Assembly: GCF_003363715.1 (NCBI RefSeq)
Contig: NZ_QREV01000010.1
Span: forward strand, 48,189-112,188
DNA length: 64,000 nt
Source: Parabacteroides acidifaciens
GTDB lineage: Bacteria; Bacteroidota; Bacteroidia; Bacteroidales; Tannerellaceae
Direction of reading: 5' to 3'
The translations under genes and the position numbers were made by a program. Shown piece after piece: positions 28,153 through 37,695 of the stretch. The notes below the pieces were generated by a model. The model was not told the origin of the DNA. It ran no database searches and saw only the letters and a program-made list of their open reading frames with translations. Within the stretch, counting starts at the first letter, position 1; every line of letters begins with the position of its first letter.

Positions 28153-31100
28153 TTACAACCTGCGTTGTAACAATTTCCCATCCTTATCGTAAAGCATCCG
28201 GCGGTAAAAAGCCTCCACCATCAACGGAAAGACGAAAAGAGTGAAGAATGTCGCGCCGATCAGACCGCCGATAATGACGATTGCCAACGGACGCTGGCTT
28301 TCCGAACCGATACCGTGACTCAAAGCTGCCGGCATCAAACCTATTGCGGCCATCGACGCTGTCATCAGGACGGAACGCACACGCGAACGGACACTTTGTT
28401 TCACCGCCACATCCAACGGGCTACGGGCTTTCAGGTTACTTTTGATATCCGAAATCATAATCACCCCGTTCTGTATACAGATACCGAAAAGGGCGATAAA
28501 CCCGATACCGGCCGAGATAGAAAAATTAAACCGCGTTATCAACAAAGCGAGGATACCTCCAACGGCAGCATAGGGCACATTCAGTAAAACCAATCCTGCA
28601 TCGCGGGCATTTCCGAAGAGGACAAAAAGGATGATAAAGATAATCGCAATACTGACGGGTACGACTTGTGCCAACCGCTTTGTCGCACGCTGCTGGTTCT
28701 CAAAATCACCGGTCCATTTCAGGGTATATCCTTCGGGAAGGTTCACCTGTTTTTGTACTTTCTGCTGCGCCTCGGCAACAGCCGTTCCCATATCACGTCC
28801 GCGGACAGAGAACTTAACGGCACAGAAACGGGCATGATTGTCACGATAGATAATCAGTGGTCCGGTAATCGTCCGGATATCAGCCAACTCTTTAATCGGA
28901 ACCATCGTCCCGTCACGTGCCGGAACCAATATCTTCCCGATCTCTTCTTCGCCACGGCGGAACGTGGAGTCGTAACGCACCATGATATTGAACTTCCGCT
29001 CATCCTCATAAAGCAATGAAGCACTTTTGCCTCCTATCGCCATCTCGATGATCGACTGCACATCCTCTTTGGCAACACCATAGCGTGCCAGACGGGATTC
29101 ATTCAGTTCGATCCGGAGCTCCGGCTGTCCGATATTGCGGATGACGCCCAAGTCTTCTATGCCGTCTACGGTCTGTAATACCTTATAGACTTCTACCGCT
29201 TTTTTCTCCGATTCATATAAATCTTTACCGAAGACCTTCACCGCAATAGAGCCTTTCACACCGCTGGCAGCCTCTTCCACATTATCACTGATCGGTTGCG
29301 AGAAGTTGAAATCCACACCCGGATAAACATCCAGCCGGTCCTGCATTTTATCTATCAGTTCCGCCTTTGTCAACTTGCTTTTCCATTCTTTCTCGGGATA
29401 GATGTCCACATGAAACTCAATATTGTAGAAACCCGTCGCATCCGTCCCGTCATTCGGGCGTCCCGTCTGCGAAAGTACTTGCCGGACCTCCGGATAGGAA
29501 GCTAACGTACGCCTCATCTGGTTTGCCAGTTTCACAGACTCATCCAACGAGATACTCTGCGGAAGCGTCGCACGGATATAGATAGAACCTTCGTTCAACT
29601 GCGGCAAGAATTCCGTCCCCAAAAGTGTGAAACACCACAACCCTACGGCTGCAACTAAAGTCGTAACGGTTATCATCATCCGTTTATGGGCATGGCAGCG
29701 GTCGAACAACCCTGTTGCAGCCCGGTTCACCCAAGCAAGAAACGGGTTATGTTTCTCGCGCACATTCTTTTTCAACAGCATCGACGAGAGAACCGGTACA
29801 AGCGTCAATGTAAAGATCAACGCTCCTAACAAGGCAAACCCTAACGTGTAGGCAAGCGGGCTGAACATCTTCCCTTCCACTTTCTGGAAAGAGAAGATCG
29901 GCACCAAAGCCGTAATAATAATCAGTTTGGAGAAGAACACGGCTTTCGCCCGGTCTTTCGCCGTATGCCGGATAATCCCCATCTTACTCATCACGTTGAA
30001 GGCCGGCATCCCGACCTCGCGAGCTTTTTTGTCGAGCGCGACAAACAGCCCCTCCACCATCACGACAGCCCCATCGATGATGATACCGAAGTCGATCGCC
30101 CCCATCGACAACAGGTTGGCACTCATTCCCATCACCCGAAGGCAGATGAAGGCAAAGAGCAGCGCCAACGGTATGATGATGGACACCACTACCGTTGTAC
30201 GCCAGTCCGCCATAAAAATCAACACAATGAAAGTTACCAGTAAAATACCTTCTATCAAGTTATGCGTAACCGTACGCACAGCGAGATTCACCAAATCTTC
30301 CCGGTCGTAGAACGGTACGATCCGCACATCTTCCGGCAACGCATTTTGCTGGATATCGGCAATCTTATCTTTCAGCGCGGCAATCACTTCGCCGGGGTTC
30401 TCCCCTTTCCGCATCACGATGATTCCTTGCACGACGTCGTCCTCTTCCATCCGGCCTACCTGTCCGAGACGCGGCAGGCACGACTCGTGCACATCCGCCA
30501 GGTTCTTAACCAAAATAGGCGTTCCGTTGATGTTCTTGACAACGATGTTTTCGATTTCCTTCACATCATTAATCAGACCGATACCCCGGACGACATACGC
30601 CTGCGAACTGCGTGTAATCACATCACCGCCCACATTGATATTACTCTTGGCAATGGCATCATACAGTTCGAGCGTCGTCACTCCATAGTTAATCAACTGG
30701 TTCGGGTTCACGCTCACTTCAAACGTCTTGACTTCACCGCCAAAGCTGACGATGTCCGCCACTCCAGGCACCGCACGCAGCTTCCGCTCAATCACCCAGT
30801 CCTGGAACGTCTTCAACTCGCGCACCGTCCGTTTATCACTGCGTAGCGTATAGCGGAAAATCTCCCCTGTCGGTCCGTACAAAGGTTGTACCTCGGGTGT
30901 CACGCCTTCCGGCAGGTCGGCATCGTTCAGCAGGTTATAGACTTGCTGGCGGGCATAGAAATCATCCACATCATCGTCAAACATCACATTGATCACCGAC
31001 AGCCCGAACAAGGTTGTACTCCGGATATCCGTCTTCTTCTGTACCGGATTCATGGCTATCTCGATCGGGATCGTGATAAACTTCTCGATCTCTTCTGCAC

Positions 31101-31278
31101 TTCGTCCCGGCCACTGGGTGATGATGGTCACCTTCGTATTCGTCACATCGGGAAAGGCATCGACGGGCGTATGCAGGAAACTGACAGCTCCGGCAATAAT
31201 GGCTATCACGGTCAGGAAAAAGATAAAAAACTTGTTCCTGAGGGAAAAGGTGATAATCTTATCTATGAATGTATGCAT
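28153..31278 (-). CDS. CzcA/CusA-type heavy-metal RND pump
   Basis: A 1041-residue proton-driven trimeric inner-membrane pump of the HME-RND group, with two large periplasmic loops and 12 helices. The fourth helix reads GAIDFGIIIDGAVVMVEG; D396, D402 and E409 correspond to the DFG...DG...E pattern that marks CzcA-type pumps for Zn, Co, Cd or Ni. CusA copper/silver pumps lack the first aspartate there. It is followed by the two-component genes and preceded by the adaptor and outer-membrane genes, giving a full CzcCBA set. Confidence 0.95.
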   Translation of the reverse strand: MHTFIDKIITFSLRNKFFIFFLTVIAIIAGAVSFLHTPVDAFPDVTNTKVTIITQWPGRSAEEIEKFITIPIEIAMNPVQKKTDIRSTTLFGLSVINVMFDDDVDDFYARQQVYNLLNDADLPEGVTPEVQPLYGPTGEIFRYTLRSDKRTVRELKTFQDWVIERKLRAVPGVADIVSFGGEVKTFEVSVNPNQLINYGVTTLELYDAIAKSNINVGGDVITRSSQAYVVRGIGLINDVKEIENIVVKNINGTPILVKNLADVHESCLPRLGQVGRMEEDDVVQGIIVMRKGENPGEVIAALKDKIADIQQNALPEDVRIVPFYDREDLVNLAVRTVTHNLIEGILLVTFIVLIFMADWRTTVVVSIIIPLALLFAFICLRVMGMSANLLSMGAIDFGIIIDGAVVMVEGLFVALDKKAREVGMPAFNVMSKMGIIRHTAKDRAKAVFFSKLIIITALVPIFSFQKVEGKMFSPLAYTLGFALLGALIFTLTLVPVLSSMLLKKNVREKHNPFLAWVNRAATGLFDRCHAHKRMMITVTTLVAAVGLWCFTLLGTEFLPQLNEGSIYIRATLPQSISLDESVKLANQMRRTLASYPEVRQVLSQTGRPNDGTDATGFYNIEFHVDIYPEKEWKSKLTKAELIDKMQDRLDVYPGVDFNFSQPISDNVEEAASGVKGSIAVKVFGKDLYESEKKAVEVYKVLQTVDGIEDLGVIRNIGQPELRIELNESRLARYGVAKEDVQSIIEMAIGGKSASLLYEDERKFNIMVRYDSTFRRGEEEIGKILVPARDGTMVPIKELADIRTITGPLIIYRDNHARFCAVKFSVRGRDMGTAVAEAQQKVQKQVNLPEGYTLKWTGDFENQQRATKRLAQVVPVSIAIIFIILFVLFGNARDAGLVLLNVPYAAVGGILALLITRFNFSISAGIGFIALFGICIQNGVIMISDIKSNLKARSPLDVAVKQSVRSRVRSVLMTASMAAIGLMPAALSHGIGSESQRPLAIVIIGGLIGATFFTLFVFPLMVEAFYRRMLYDKDGKLLQRRL

Positions 31279-31302
31279 CTTGTCTTCTCTTCTAAAGGAT
31301 CA

Positions 31303-32391
31303 TTATTTCAGCGCATTGTAAACTAACAACGCATTCTTGTTCACTACCCGGTCGCCCTCTTTCAAACCGGTATTCAGGTAGCAATACTTGTCAGTCTGTT
31401 TATAGACATCGACCTCCTGCATGCGGAGGTATCCATCCGGACCAACACATACGACATACTGTTTGCCCCCTTCAAATATCAGGGTATGGGCCGGAATACG
31501 GGGCATAAGTTCCCCTTCCACCCGACATTGCACATACACATTCGTAAACATTCCCGGTTTAAGCATATAATCCTTATTATTCAATTTGATACGTACTTTC
31601 ATTGTTTTGCTCTCATCATCCAATATGTTATAAACCTTATCGATCGTCCCGGTGAACTCCTTGTCCTTCCCATAAGCAAGTGTCGTAATACGGACATCCG
31701 CACCTTCGTTTACCTTCCGGATATCGCCTTCATACACATCAGCCATCACCCAAACGTTGTCAAGACCGGAAACGGTAAATAACTCTTCTCCCTGATCGGA
31801 ACGGATCAACATATTCTTGCTGATATTCTTTTCCACCACAAAACCGGAAACGGGAGATACAATATTATAAGTCGAGTTCGCATTGATTTGATAGATATCA
31901 TAAACTTCCCGAAGCCTTTTCACCTCAGCCATTACATTTGCTGCTTCCTGTTCGGCTTGCAGAAGATCGCGTTCGGAAGCGGTTCCGCTATCAAGCATAT
32001 CGCGCGTCGCCTCGAGGTTGCGGTTTGCTAATGCGAGCTGATGCTCGGCATCTTTCTGTTGCTTTTCGAAATCAGCCACTTCACTGCTTCGAATAACGGC
32101 AAGGACATCGCCTTTGCGGATATAATCGCCAATCTCCACGTTTACCTGTGCAATGGTTCCACCGAAGATGGGATAGACATGCGCTACCTGCCCGGCATCA
32201 AAAGTCACACGTCCGTTCAATAGCAGTTCGTTATTTAATGCGGTTTCCCGGACGGTGTCAATAGAGATGACCTGTTGAAGGCTATCCGTCAACATCAGAC
32301 CGTCAGCCGCTTTTTCCTGTACTGCCACCTGTTTACCACAAGAGGCGAACAAGGGAAGCAAAAGAATTATTAATAAATTATTCTTATTCAT
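31303..32391 (-). CDS. RND efflux periplasmic adaptor (CzcB/CusB-like)
   Basis: A 362-residue membrane-fusion protein with a lipoprotein signal (LLPLFASC, lipid cysteine near residue 18). It has a barrel-sandwich half (VYPIFGGTIAQVNVEIGDYIRKGD), a helical hairpin near 110-165 rich in A, E and Q, the second lipoyl half (VSPVSGFVVEKNISKN) and a beta-barrel. It bridges the pump to the outer-membrane channel. No metal-binding methionine or histidine cluster like that of CusB is seen at the N-terminus. Confidence 0.93.
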   Translation of the reverse strand: MNKNNLLIILLLPLFASCGKQVAVQEKAADGLMLTDSLQQVISIDTVRETALNNELLLNGRVTFDAGQVAHVYPIFGGTIAQVNVEIGDYIRKGDVLAVIRSSEVADFEKQQKDAEHQLALANRNLEATRDMLDSGTASERDLLQAEQEAANVMAEVKRLREVYDIYQINANSTYNIVSPVSGFVVEKNISKNMLIRSDQGEELFTVSGLDNVWVMADVYEGDIRKVNEGADVRITTLAYGKDKEFTGTIDKVYNILDDESKTMKVRIKLNNKDYMLKPGMFTNVYVQCRVEGELMPRIPAHTLIFEGGKQYVVCVGPDGYLRMQEVDVYKQTDKYCYLNTGLKEGDRVVNKNALLVYNALK

Positions 32392-32421
32392 ATGTTTTTG
32401 AGTTTATTTTATTTATCCGTA

Positions 32422-33669
32422 TTAATCTCCTACAACCGTATTCAAGTCTTCCACAGCTTGCAACACATTCTTCTTTATGTTATACAACTGTAGACAGGTT
32501 TCCTTATAAGCCTGATAGTAGTCGATAAATTCCAACAGGCTGATATTACGCTTCTGGAAACCCGTATTCACCCCTTCGATGATACGATTGAAATCCCGTT
32601 CCAGCTCATAGTCTGACGAACGGTATAACTGTAAAGCCTTTTCCAGTTTGGTATAGCAAGCAAACAGTTCGTTATCCACTTGCCGGCGGACTAACTCCGC
32701 CCGGCTATTGTTCTGCAACACCGAGAGGCGCGCCGATTTAATATTCCCCTGATTGCGATTGAAGATCGGGACCGATACGCTTAGCCCGATTGCGAAATAA
32801 TTATTACAGAAGTTCCCTGCCCTGTCATACGCACCTTTCAGGCTCACTTCCGGGAATGCAAGCGATTTTTGCAGCCGCACGTCCGCTTCCGATGCCCGTA
32901 TGCCCGCCTCAGCTAACTTCTGATCCGGACGGACGGAAAGACGGGCGCTCAACTCGGCAAACGGGAGCTTATCCAAGTCGATATGTTCCAATACCGATTC
33001 ATCGAAAAGCGGTTCCAGAAGCTCACTGCTTTTCAATCCTAACAGTAGCCGGAGATCGCCTTGCAAAGTGACCAATTCGTTGGAAAGATCATTCCTCTCC
33101 TGCTGCAGCGAAAGCAAAAGAGCCTGTATACGCGACTTCTCCAGCAGGGAGACGTTCCCCTTTGCACTCTGCTCCTTATAGACATTGAGCAATGTCGACA
33201 GATAGCTGATCTCACGGTCGTAAACCGATACAGACTTTTGTGTATAATAAAGATCGATAAACTTAGATTTCAGTTCTCCCCGCAGTGTACGAAGAACTTC
33301 CTCAAACTGGTAGGCAGCCATTTCCTTATTGATCTTTTCCAGACGGACACGCTTGTTACGCTGACCGGCAATGTAGATCAGCTGCTCGATCTCCACAACG
33401 GCTTCTCCTTCACGTCCTACATCAAAATATTTGCCGTTATTACGGTTATAGATATTCTGTTCGAGTGAGATTACGGGGTTATCGAACAGTTTCGCCTGAA
33501 TGATTTCGGCTTCGGCCATGTCAATGTTGTAGCGCTCGGCTATCAACGAAAGATTACACGTGGTAAAACGCCCGACCGCATCTTCCAAAGACAGTTTAAC
33601 GGTATTATCCTGCGCCGTAACCGTCCATATACGGAAAAATAATAACACAAATAAAACAGGTTTGTACAT
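32422..33669 (-). CDS. TolC-family outer-membrane channel (CzcC-like)
   Basis: A 415-residue outer-membrane efflux protein with a signal peptide at about 1-19 (FVLLFFRIWTVTAQ). Two repeats of long amphipathic helices are seen (LSLEDAVGRFTTCNLSLIAE; VRPDQKLAEAGIRASEADV), as in OEP/TolC. Its place ahead of adaptor and pump makes it the exit duct of the metal-efflux system. It leads the operon and has a full -7 box 21 bases upstream. Confidence 0.92.
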   Translation of the reverse strand: MYKPVLFVLLFFRIWTVTAQDNTVKLSLEDAVGRFTTCNLSLIAERYNIDMAEAEIIQAKLFDNPVISLEQNIYNRNNGKYFDVGREGEAVVEIEQLIYIAGQRNKRVRLEKINKEMAAYQFEEVLRTLRGELKSKFIDLYYTQKSVSVYDREISYLSTLLNVYKEQSAKGNVSLLEKSRIQALLLSLQQERNDLSNELVTLQGDLRLLLGLKSSELLEPLFDESVLEHIDLDKLPFAELSARLSVRPDQKLAEAGIRASEADVRLQKSLAFPEVSLKGAYDRAGNFCNNYFAIGLSVSVPIFNRNQGNIKSARLSVLQNNSRAELVRRQVDNELFACYTKLEKALQLYRSSDYELERDFNRIIEGVNTGFQKRNISLLEFIDYYQAYKETCLQLYNIKKNVLQAVEDLNTVVGD

Positions 33670-33689
33670 TTGCTTTTTCTTTTTTTTGG

Positions 33690-33697
33690 CAAATGTA
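33690..33697 (-). promoter_or_regulatory. -7 box of the metal-efflux operon
   Basis: Minus-strand TACATTTG, a full TAnnTTTG match, 21 bases before the czcC-like ATG. No TTTG -33 box at normal distance; an OmpR-type activator could compensate. Confidence 0.5.
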
Positions 33698-33768
33698 CGG
33701 ACCTGCGATTTTACCAGTCTGTATATCTGATTAGAAAACTCTTAGGTGAGATTAGAAAATCATTAGAT

Positions 33769-34230
33769 TTATTTATTAATCTCCATCCTGTAAGGAGGCT
33801 TCGGACGAAGATGATCAACCTTTAAGAAAGGTATTTCGGGATAAAGGAAGTCGAGGAAACTAAGATCGATCTTTCCGGGAACGACTTCGATACGGACACG
33901 GGCAAGTCCTTTTTTCTTAAATCCTAACAGTTCGGCGGCACCGTCGGAAACATCGATAATACGTCCTTTGCGGAAGGGACCGCGATCGGTGACACAGACA
34001 ATCACCCGCTTCATATTGGAAAGGTTCGTGACACGGAGGTAAGTACCGAAAGGATAGGTCCGGTGGGCAGCCACCAGCTCGTCGTTATCATGGATACTCC
34101 CATCGGCCGCCTTACGTCCATGAAAACGCTTGTGGTAATAAGAAGCAAGCCCTTCCTCCTGACCCCACGCTTCACCGACACTCGTGAGAGCGACCAACAG
34201 AAGAATGATATGTACCAGACGGAAGGGCAT
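33769..34230 (-). CDS. rlpA: RlpA-family septal-ring lytic transglycosylase-like protein
   Basis: A 153-residue exported protein with a signal peptide at 1-22 and a double-psi beta-barrel: EEGLASYYHKRFHGRKAADG, the LRVTNLSN strand, and VTDRGPFRKGRIIDVSDGAAE with the conserved DRGPF and catalytic-type aspartates. It lacks the C-terminal SPOR domain of E. coli RlpA, so it is a short form. It may cut glycan strands lacking stem peptides at division. The gene follows the tri-haem peroxidase by 47 bases. Confidence 0.88.
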   Translation of the reverse strand: MPFRLVHIILLLVALTSVGEAWGQEEGLASYYHKRFHGRKAADGSIHDNDELVAAHRTYPFGTYLRVTNLSNMKRVIVCVTDRGPFRKGRIIDVSDGAAELLGFKKKGLARVRIEVVPGKIDLSFLDFLYPEIPFLKVDHLRPKPPYRMEINK

Positions 34231-34277
34231 GCACGTTATTGTTTATCTTACTTAGCAATAACGCAAAAAACCGGATT

Positions 34278-35657
34278 TTATTGTAACAGCTCGCCGTTAT
34301 ACTCTCCGGTCAGCGTATTCAGGAATGCCACAATACTCTTGGTATCGTCAGAAGAAATGTTCTTACCGATCTGGAACTGGTGCATGATGCGGATAGCGTC
34401 TTCCACTGTGGCAATCGAACCGTCGTGCATATACGGAGGCGTAAGCATCACGTTACGCAATGTCGGGGTCTTGAAACGGTGACGATCCTGTTCGTTCTTA
34501 GTCACGGCATAGCGTCCGTTGTCTCCATCAGTCAGGCCCGTACCGCGATAATCGAAGTAGTTGTCCTTGATACCCATGTATTCAAACGACTGTCCGCCAA
34601 GATTAGCACCGGTATGGCAAGTTGCACATTTGTTTTCCTTAAACAATTCGTAACCGGCAATTTCTTCGGCAGTCAAAGCTGTTTTATCGCCCATCAGATA
34701 TTTGTCGAAACGGCTCGGAGTGAGCAGCGTCTTTTCAAATTCGGCAATTGCATCGGTTATAGTCGACTGGTTGAAACCTTCCGGATAGACTTCCAGGAAG
34801 CGTTTGCTCAACTCTTTATCTTCAGCCAGCTTAGCCGAGATATCGTCGAACGAAAGGCTACCCATTTCCACCGGATTCAGAGGAGGACCAGCAGCCTGTT
34901 CTTTCAGGTCAGCAGCACGTCCGTCCCAGAACTGGAGAATATTCAGAGCCGAGTTATAGACCGTCGGAGCATTCACGCCACCAAACTGCCCGTCAATACC
35001 TTCGGAATATTGTTTACGGTCCACACCTGCGGTAGCCAATCCGTGACAAGTTGCACAAGAAATCGTATTATCACCCGAAAGGCGTGTGTCGTGATAGAGA
35101 TCGAAGCCCAACGCCACCTTTGCCGGATCGGTCGGAATCGATACAGGCAGTGGCTGTACTGGTTCGTTGGCAAATTCTTCGGCGACAGTCGGTGTCGAGT
35201 AATTCTTTTTACGTACATCTTTAGCCCATGAGAGCAGTACAGCCTTTTCACTGCTGTCAAGCGTGGTACCCCAATGCATCGGCATATGGGAATACTTGGC
35301 GGGAGGCATGGAGCCGGAAAGAGCGGCATCCTCCACCTTTGCCAGGTCGGATTCGGAAACGAGTTTGCCATTGTCGAGCGCATCCAGCATAGCCGTCAGA
35401 TCCAGATAGCGTGTACCCTCCCGCATATCAGCCTTTACCGTCGGGCCGATCAGGGGAAGTTTGCCATAGAAAGGAAGCGGTGCCGTAGCCGAGTGACATT
35501 CCATGCATCCGTTCTCCCGAAGAATGGAAGCAACCTGTTTTGCCTGGTTATCCGCATACTTCTTGTATTCGGAAGAACCACACGAAGGCAATACCAGAGC
35601 CAATGCAAGCAGCCCTACAGGTAATGCCGTCCTCTTACTAAGAATAGTGTTAAGCAT
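34278..35657 (-). CDS. Tri-haem cytochrome c peroxidase-like lipoprotein
   Basis: A 459-residue periplasmic lipoprotein (lipobox LVLPSC, start MLNTILSKRTALP at 35657). An N-terminal haem-binding domain with CMECH at 51-55 precedes a standard di-haem CCP/MauG part with CATCH at 201-205 and CATCH at 344-348, FWDGRAADLKEQA and PTLRNVMLTPPYMHDG. Fusion of an extra cytochrome domain suggests that electrons are delivered directly from a membrane donor. It has its own -7 box and is separated from the upstream genes by a strong terminator. Confidence 0.92.
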   Translation of the reverse strand: MLNTILSKRTALPVGLLALALVLPSCGSSEYKKYADNQAKQVASILRENGCMECHSATAPLPFYGKLPLIGPTVKADMREGTRYLDLTAMLDALDNGKLVSESDLAKVEDAALSGSMPPAKYSHMPMHWGTTLDSSEKAVLLSWAKDVRKKNYSTPTVAEEFANEPVQPLPVSIPTDPAKVALGFDLYHDTRLSGDNTISCATCHGLATAGVDRKQYSEGIDGQFGGVNAPTVYNSALNILQFWDGRAADLKEQAAGPPLNPVEMGSLSFDDISAKLAEDKELSKRFLEVYPEGFNQSTITDAIAEFEKTLLTPSRFDKYLMGDKTALTAEEIAGYELFKENKCATCHTGANLGGQSFEYMGIKDNYFDYRGTGLTDGDNGRYAVTKNEQDRHRFKTPTLRNVMLTPPYMHDGSIATVEDAIRIMHQFQIGKNISSDDTKSIVAFLNTLTGEYNGELLQ

Positions 35658-35687
35658 AAATATTGGTTTATTTAGATTTGTTAAGCA

Positions 35688-35695
35688 CAAAGGTA
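35688..35695 (-). promoter_or_regulatory. -7 box of the tri-haem peroxidase gene
   Basis: Minus-strand TACCTTTG matches TAnnTTTG, 31 bases before the ATG; no clear -33 box. Confidence 0.45.
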
Positions 35696-35779
35696 ACATA
35701 GAAAAATCAAGCGCTACTCAGAACCGGGATAAGTTTTATCTATGGGATGATAAATAAAACTTATATACAACCTTCTAAT

Positions 35780-35822
35780 TAAAAAAATACCCTATAGCCT
35801 GTCTCGCAAAAGGCTATAGGGT
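35780..35822 (-). terminator. Strong rho-independent terminator after the propeller lipoprotein
   Basis: A perfect 12-bp stem (ACCCTATAGCCT at 35789-35800 with AGGCTATAGGGT at 35811-35822) and a 10-base loop, followed on the minus strand by ATTTTTTTAATT. It ends the ccsBA-to-propeller transcript 24 bases after the stop. Confidence 0.9.
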
Positions 35823-35845
35823 AGAAAGATTATACAGTATCGCGA

Positions 35846-36733
35846 TTATTCGATCGCACTGATTGTAGAAATCATACCGAACTTTTCATTGTCATTCAGG
35901 CTCCAAAGTATTTCGCCTTTCTCGTTGATCTCGAATACTTGCGGGCTGTTGGCCTCTACGGCATTCTTGTCGTGGCCCTGCCAGTTACAAACATACAGGC
36001 CGCCATCCTTTGCGGGAAGCAGACCGGCAACAAAGAAGAGACGGGCACCTTTGATATCGTTCTCACCAAAACGACGAGCTACCTGCCCGTTATCGAGATT
36101 CACTTCCATCAGGGAATGACCGTCGCCACAGGCAACCCAATAGTTACCGTTAGCCAAGGCCAGAGTAGTAAAGGGAGTTCCTTCAAGCGTTGTAATCTTC
36201 ACGACTTCACCAGCCGGAGATATCTCGCGAACCTGTGAAGTAGCGAAGAGAGGCATCAGGTAGTTACCACGTTCGTTCTTGTTCAGCTGACGAAACTGGG
36301 CGTGCGGATGTTCGATACCTGTTTCGTACTCGGTACGCGACAGGATATCGCCTTTCGGGCTTACTTCCATGATTACAGCCGGATGGCCTACCCAACCTAA
36401 CAAATAGTTGCCGTCGGACAATACGCGGGCAGTCTGCATCTCGCAAGTATCCGGAGCTGCAATATTCCAGATCTCCTGGTGATTGCGGTCGATCAGCTTC
36501 GCACCTCTGGCATAGGCAAAGAGGATATTACCGTCCGGAGTGGCAACAGCGGAATTACACTCCCATCCTTTTTCAAGAGGATGTTCCCATTCCACCTGCT
36601 TGGTGTTCTTATCAATAATAACGATCTTGTTCCACCCGGAACCGCCTAACAGCAATTTTTCTGTTTTCTTCTCGCAGGAAGTGGCAGTCACCAGCAACAA
36701 TGCAGAACAGAGATATGTAAATAATCTACGCAT
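35846..36733 (-). CDS. Beta-propeller lipoprotein
   Basis: A 295-residue protein with lipobox TATSC (lipid cysteine at 20). The rest is a run of about 40-residue beta repeats with the pattern ATPDGNILFA, LSDGNYLLGW, LANGNYWVAC, PAKDGGLYVCN, as in PQQ-like or YncE-like propellers. No haem motif or catalytic signature is seen. It starts six bases after the lsrF-like gene and is the last gene before a strong terminator, so it belongs to the locus. It may hold protein partners or a small ligand in the periplasm. Confidence 0.8.
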   Translation of the reverse strand: MRRLFTYLCSALLLVTATSCEKKTEKLLLGGSGWNKIVIIDKNTKQVEWEHPLEKGWECNSAVATPDGNILFAYARGAKLIDRNHQEIWNIAAPDTCEMQTARVLSDGNYLLGWVGHPAVIMEVSPKGDILSRTEYETGIEHPHAQFRQLNKNERGNYLMPLFATSQVREISPAGEVVKITTLEGTPFTTLALANGNYWVACGDGHSLMEVNLDNGQVARRFGENDIKGARLFFVAGLLPAKDGGLYVCNWQGHDKNAVEANSPQVFEINEKGEILWSLNDNEKFGMISTISAIE

Positions 36734-36739
36734 GGCTTA

Positions 36740-37612
36740 TTATTTTGACAAATCCTTGAACATTTCAAAGCCTTGTTCCGGCGTCAAACCTTCGTGTACA
36801 ACAGCATGTACAGCCTGGATCATGGCAGCAGGGCTTTCGCTCTGGAAGACATTACGTCCCATATCGACACCGGCAGCACCATCGTTAACGGCATTATAGC
36901 AGAGTTCGAGCGCTTCTTTCTCAGGGAGTTTCTTACCGCCGGCAATCACTACGGGAACCGGACAGGAAGCAGCAACCTTTTCAAAACCGTCGCAATAGTA
37001 AGTCTTCACGATAGAAGCTCCGTTTTCAGCACATACGCGGGAAGCCAGTGCGAAATAACGGGAGTCGCGTGCCATTTGTTTGCCGACAGCCGTAACGCCC
37101 ATCACAGGAATACCGTAGCGGTTACCCATGTCCACGGCTTCAACCAGATTGGCAGCCGTTATCGCTTCCTGGTCGCCGTCACCGGCAGAGAACATGACTG
37201 CCAATGCGGATGCATTGCAGCGGATTGCATCTTCGATGTCGATCAGAACGTTACGGTTCAGTTCCGTAAGAATTGTCGAGCCGGCATCCGAGCGCAAGCA
37301 GACAGGTTTATTGATATTAGCAGGGATCGAAGTTTGCAGGATACCGCGTGTACACATGATACAATCGGCATACTGTACGAGAGGAACGATGTTCAGGTCG
37401 ATACGTTCCAAACCGGAGGTCGGTCCCATAATAAATCCATGGTCGAATGCCAACATAACGGCACGACCTGTTTTCGGGTTGAAGATACGGGAAAGACGGT
37501 CTTTCATCCCCCAGGGTAAGTTAGACGCACCTTTTACATGAAAATTATCAAATTGAGAAGTCTGTCCGAAACCATAGTTGTTTGCTTCTCTGAAACCATC
37601 CATATCTGGCAT
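36740..37612 (-). CDS. lsrF: LsrF/class I aldolase-family protein
   Basis: A 290-residue TIM-barrel enzyme of the DeoC/FbaB/LsrF group. The Schiff-base lysine is K203 in ASIVKTYYCDGF, the same number I recall for E. coli LsrF. LAFDHGFIMGP, the CTRGILQ segment and VVIAGGKKLPEKEAL are also in place. E. coli LsrF transfers an acetyl group from a phosphorylated AI-2 derivative (3-hydroxy-5-phosphonooxypentane-2,4-dione) to CoA, leaving dihydroxyacetone phosphate. No other lsr gene is here; partners are DhaK and DhaL. The substrate could be another phosphorylated ketose. The start is MPDMDGF, with AAGGAA upstream. Confidence 0.85.
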   Translation of the reverse strand: MPDMDGFREANNYGFGQTSQFDNFHVKGASNLPWGMKDRLSRIFNPKTGRAVMLAFDHGFIMGPTSGLERIDLNIVPLVQYADCIMCTRGILQTSIPANINKPVCLRSDAGSTILTELNRNVLIDIEDAIRCNASALAVMFSAGDGDQEAITAANLVEAVDMGNRYGIPVMGVTAVGKQMARDSRYFALASRVCAENGASIVKTYYCDGFEKVAASCPVPVVIAGGKKLPEKEALELCYNAVNDGAAGVDMGRNVFQSESPAAMIQAVHAVVHEGLTPEQGFEMFKDLSK

Positions 37613-37659
37613 AGTGTTATTCCTTTCTTTATTTGTTATACAGTTAATTAAATCAGACG

Positions 37660-37683
37660 AAGGGCGGTTCACGAACCGTCCCT
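37660..37683. repeat. Short inverted repeat between dhaL and lsrF
   Basis: GGGCGGTTC and GAACCGTCC form a compact hairpin (arms of six perfect bases, CGGTTC/GAACCG, around a two- to four-base turn). From memory, this kind of sequence is a scattered intergenic repeat in Bacteroidetes. In this operon it may protect or split the mRNA between dhaL and lsrF. Confidence 0.5.
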
Positions 37684-37695
37684 ACGAGGAGTGTG

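Noticed and set aside
36740..37612. AI-2 (Lsr) quorum-signal breakdown operon
   Set aside because: Only an LsrF-like gene is present; LsrK, LsrR, LsrG and the LsrABCD transporter are not in the window.
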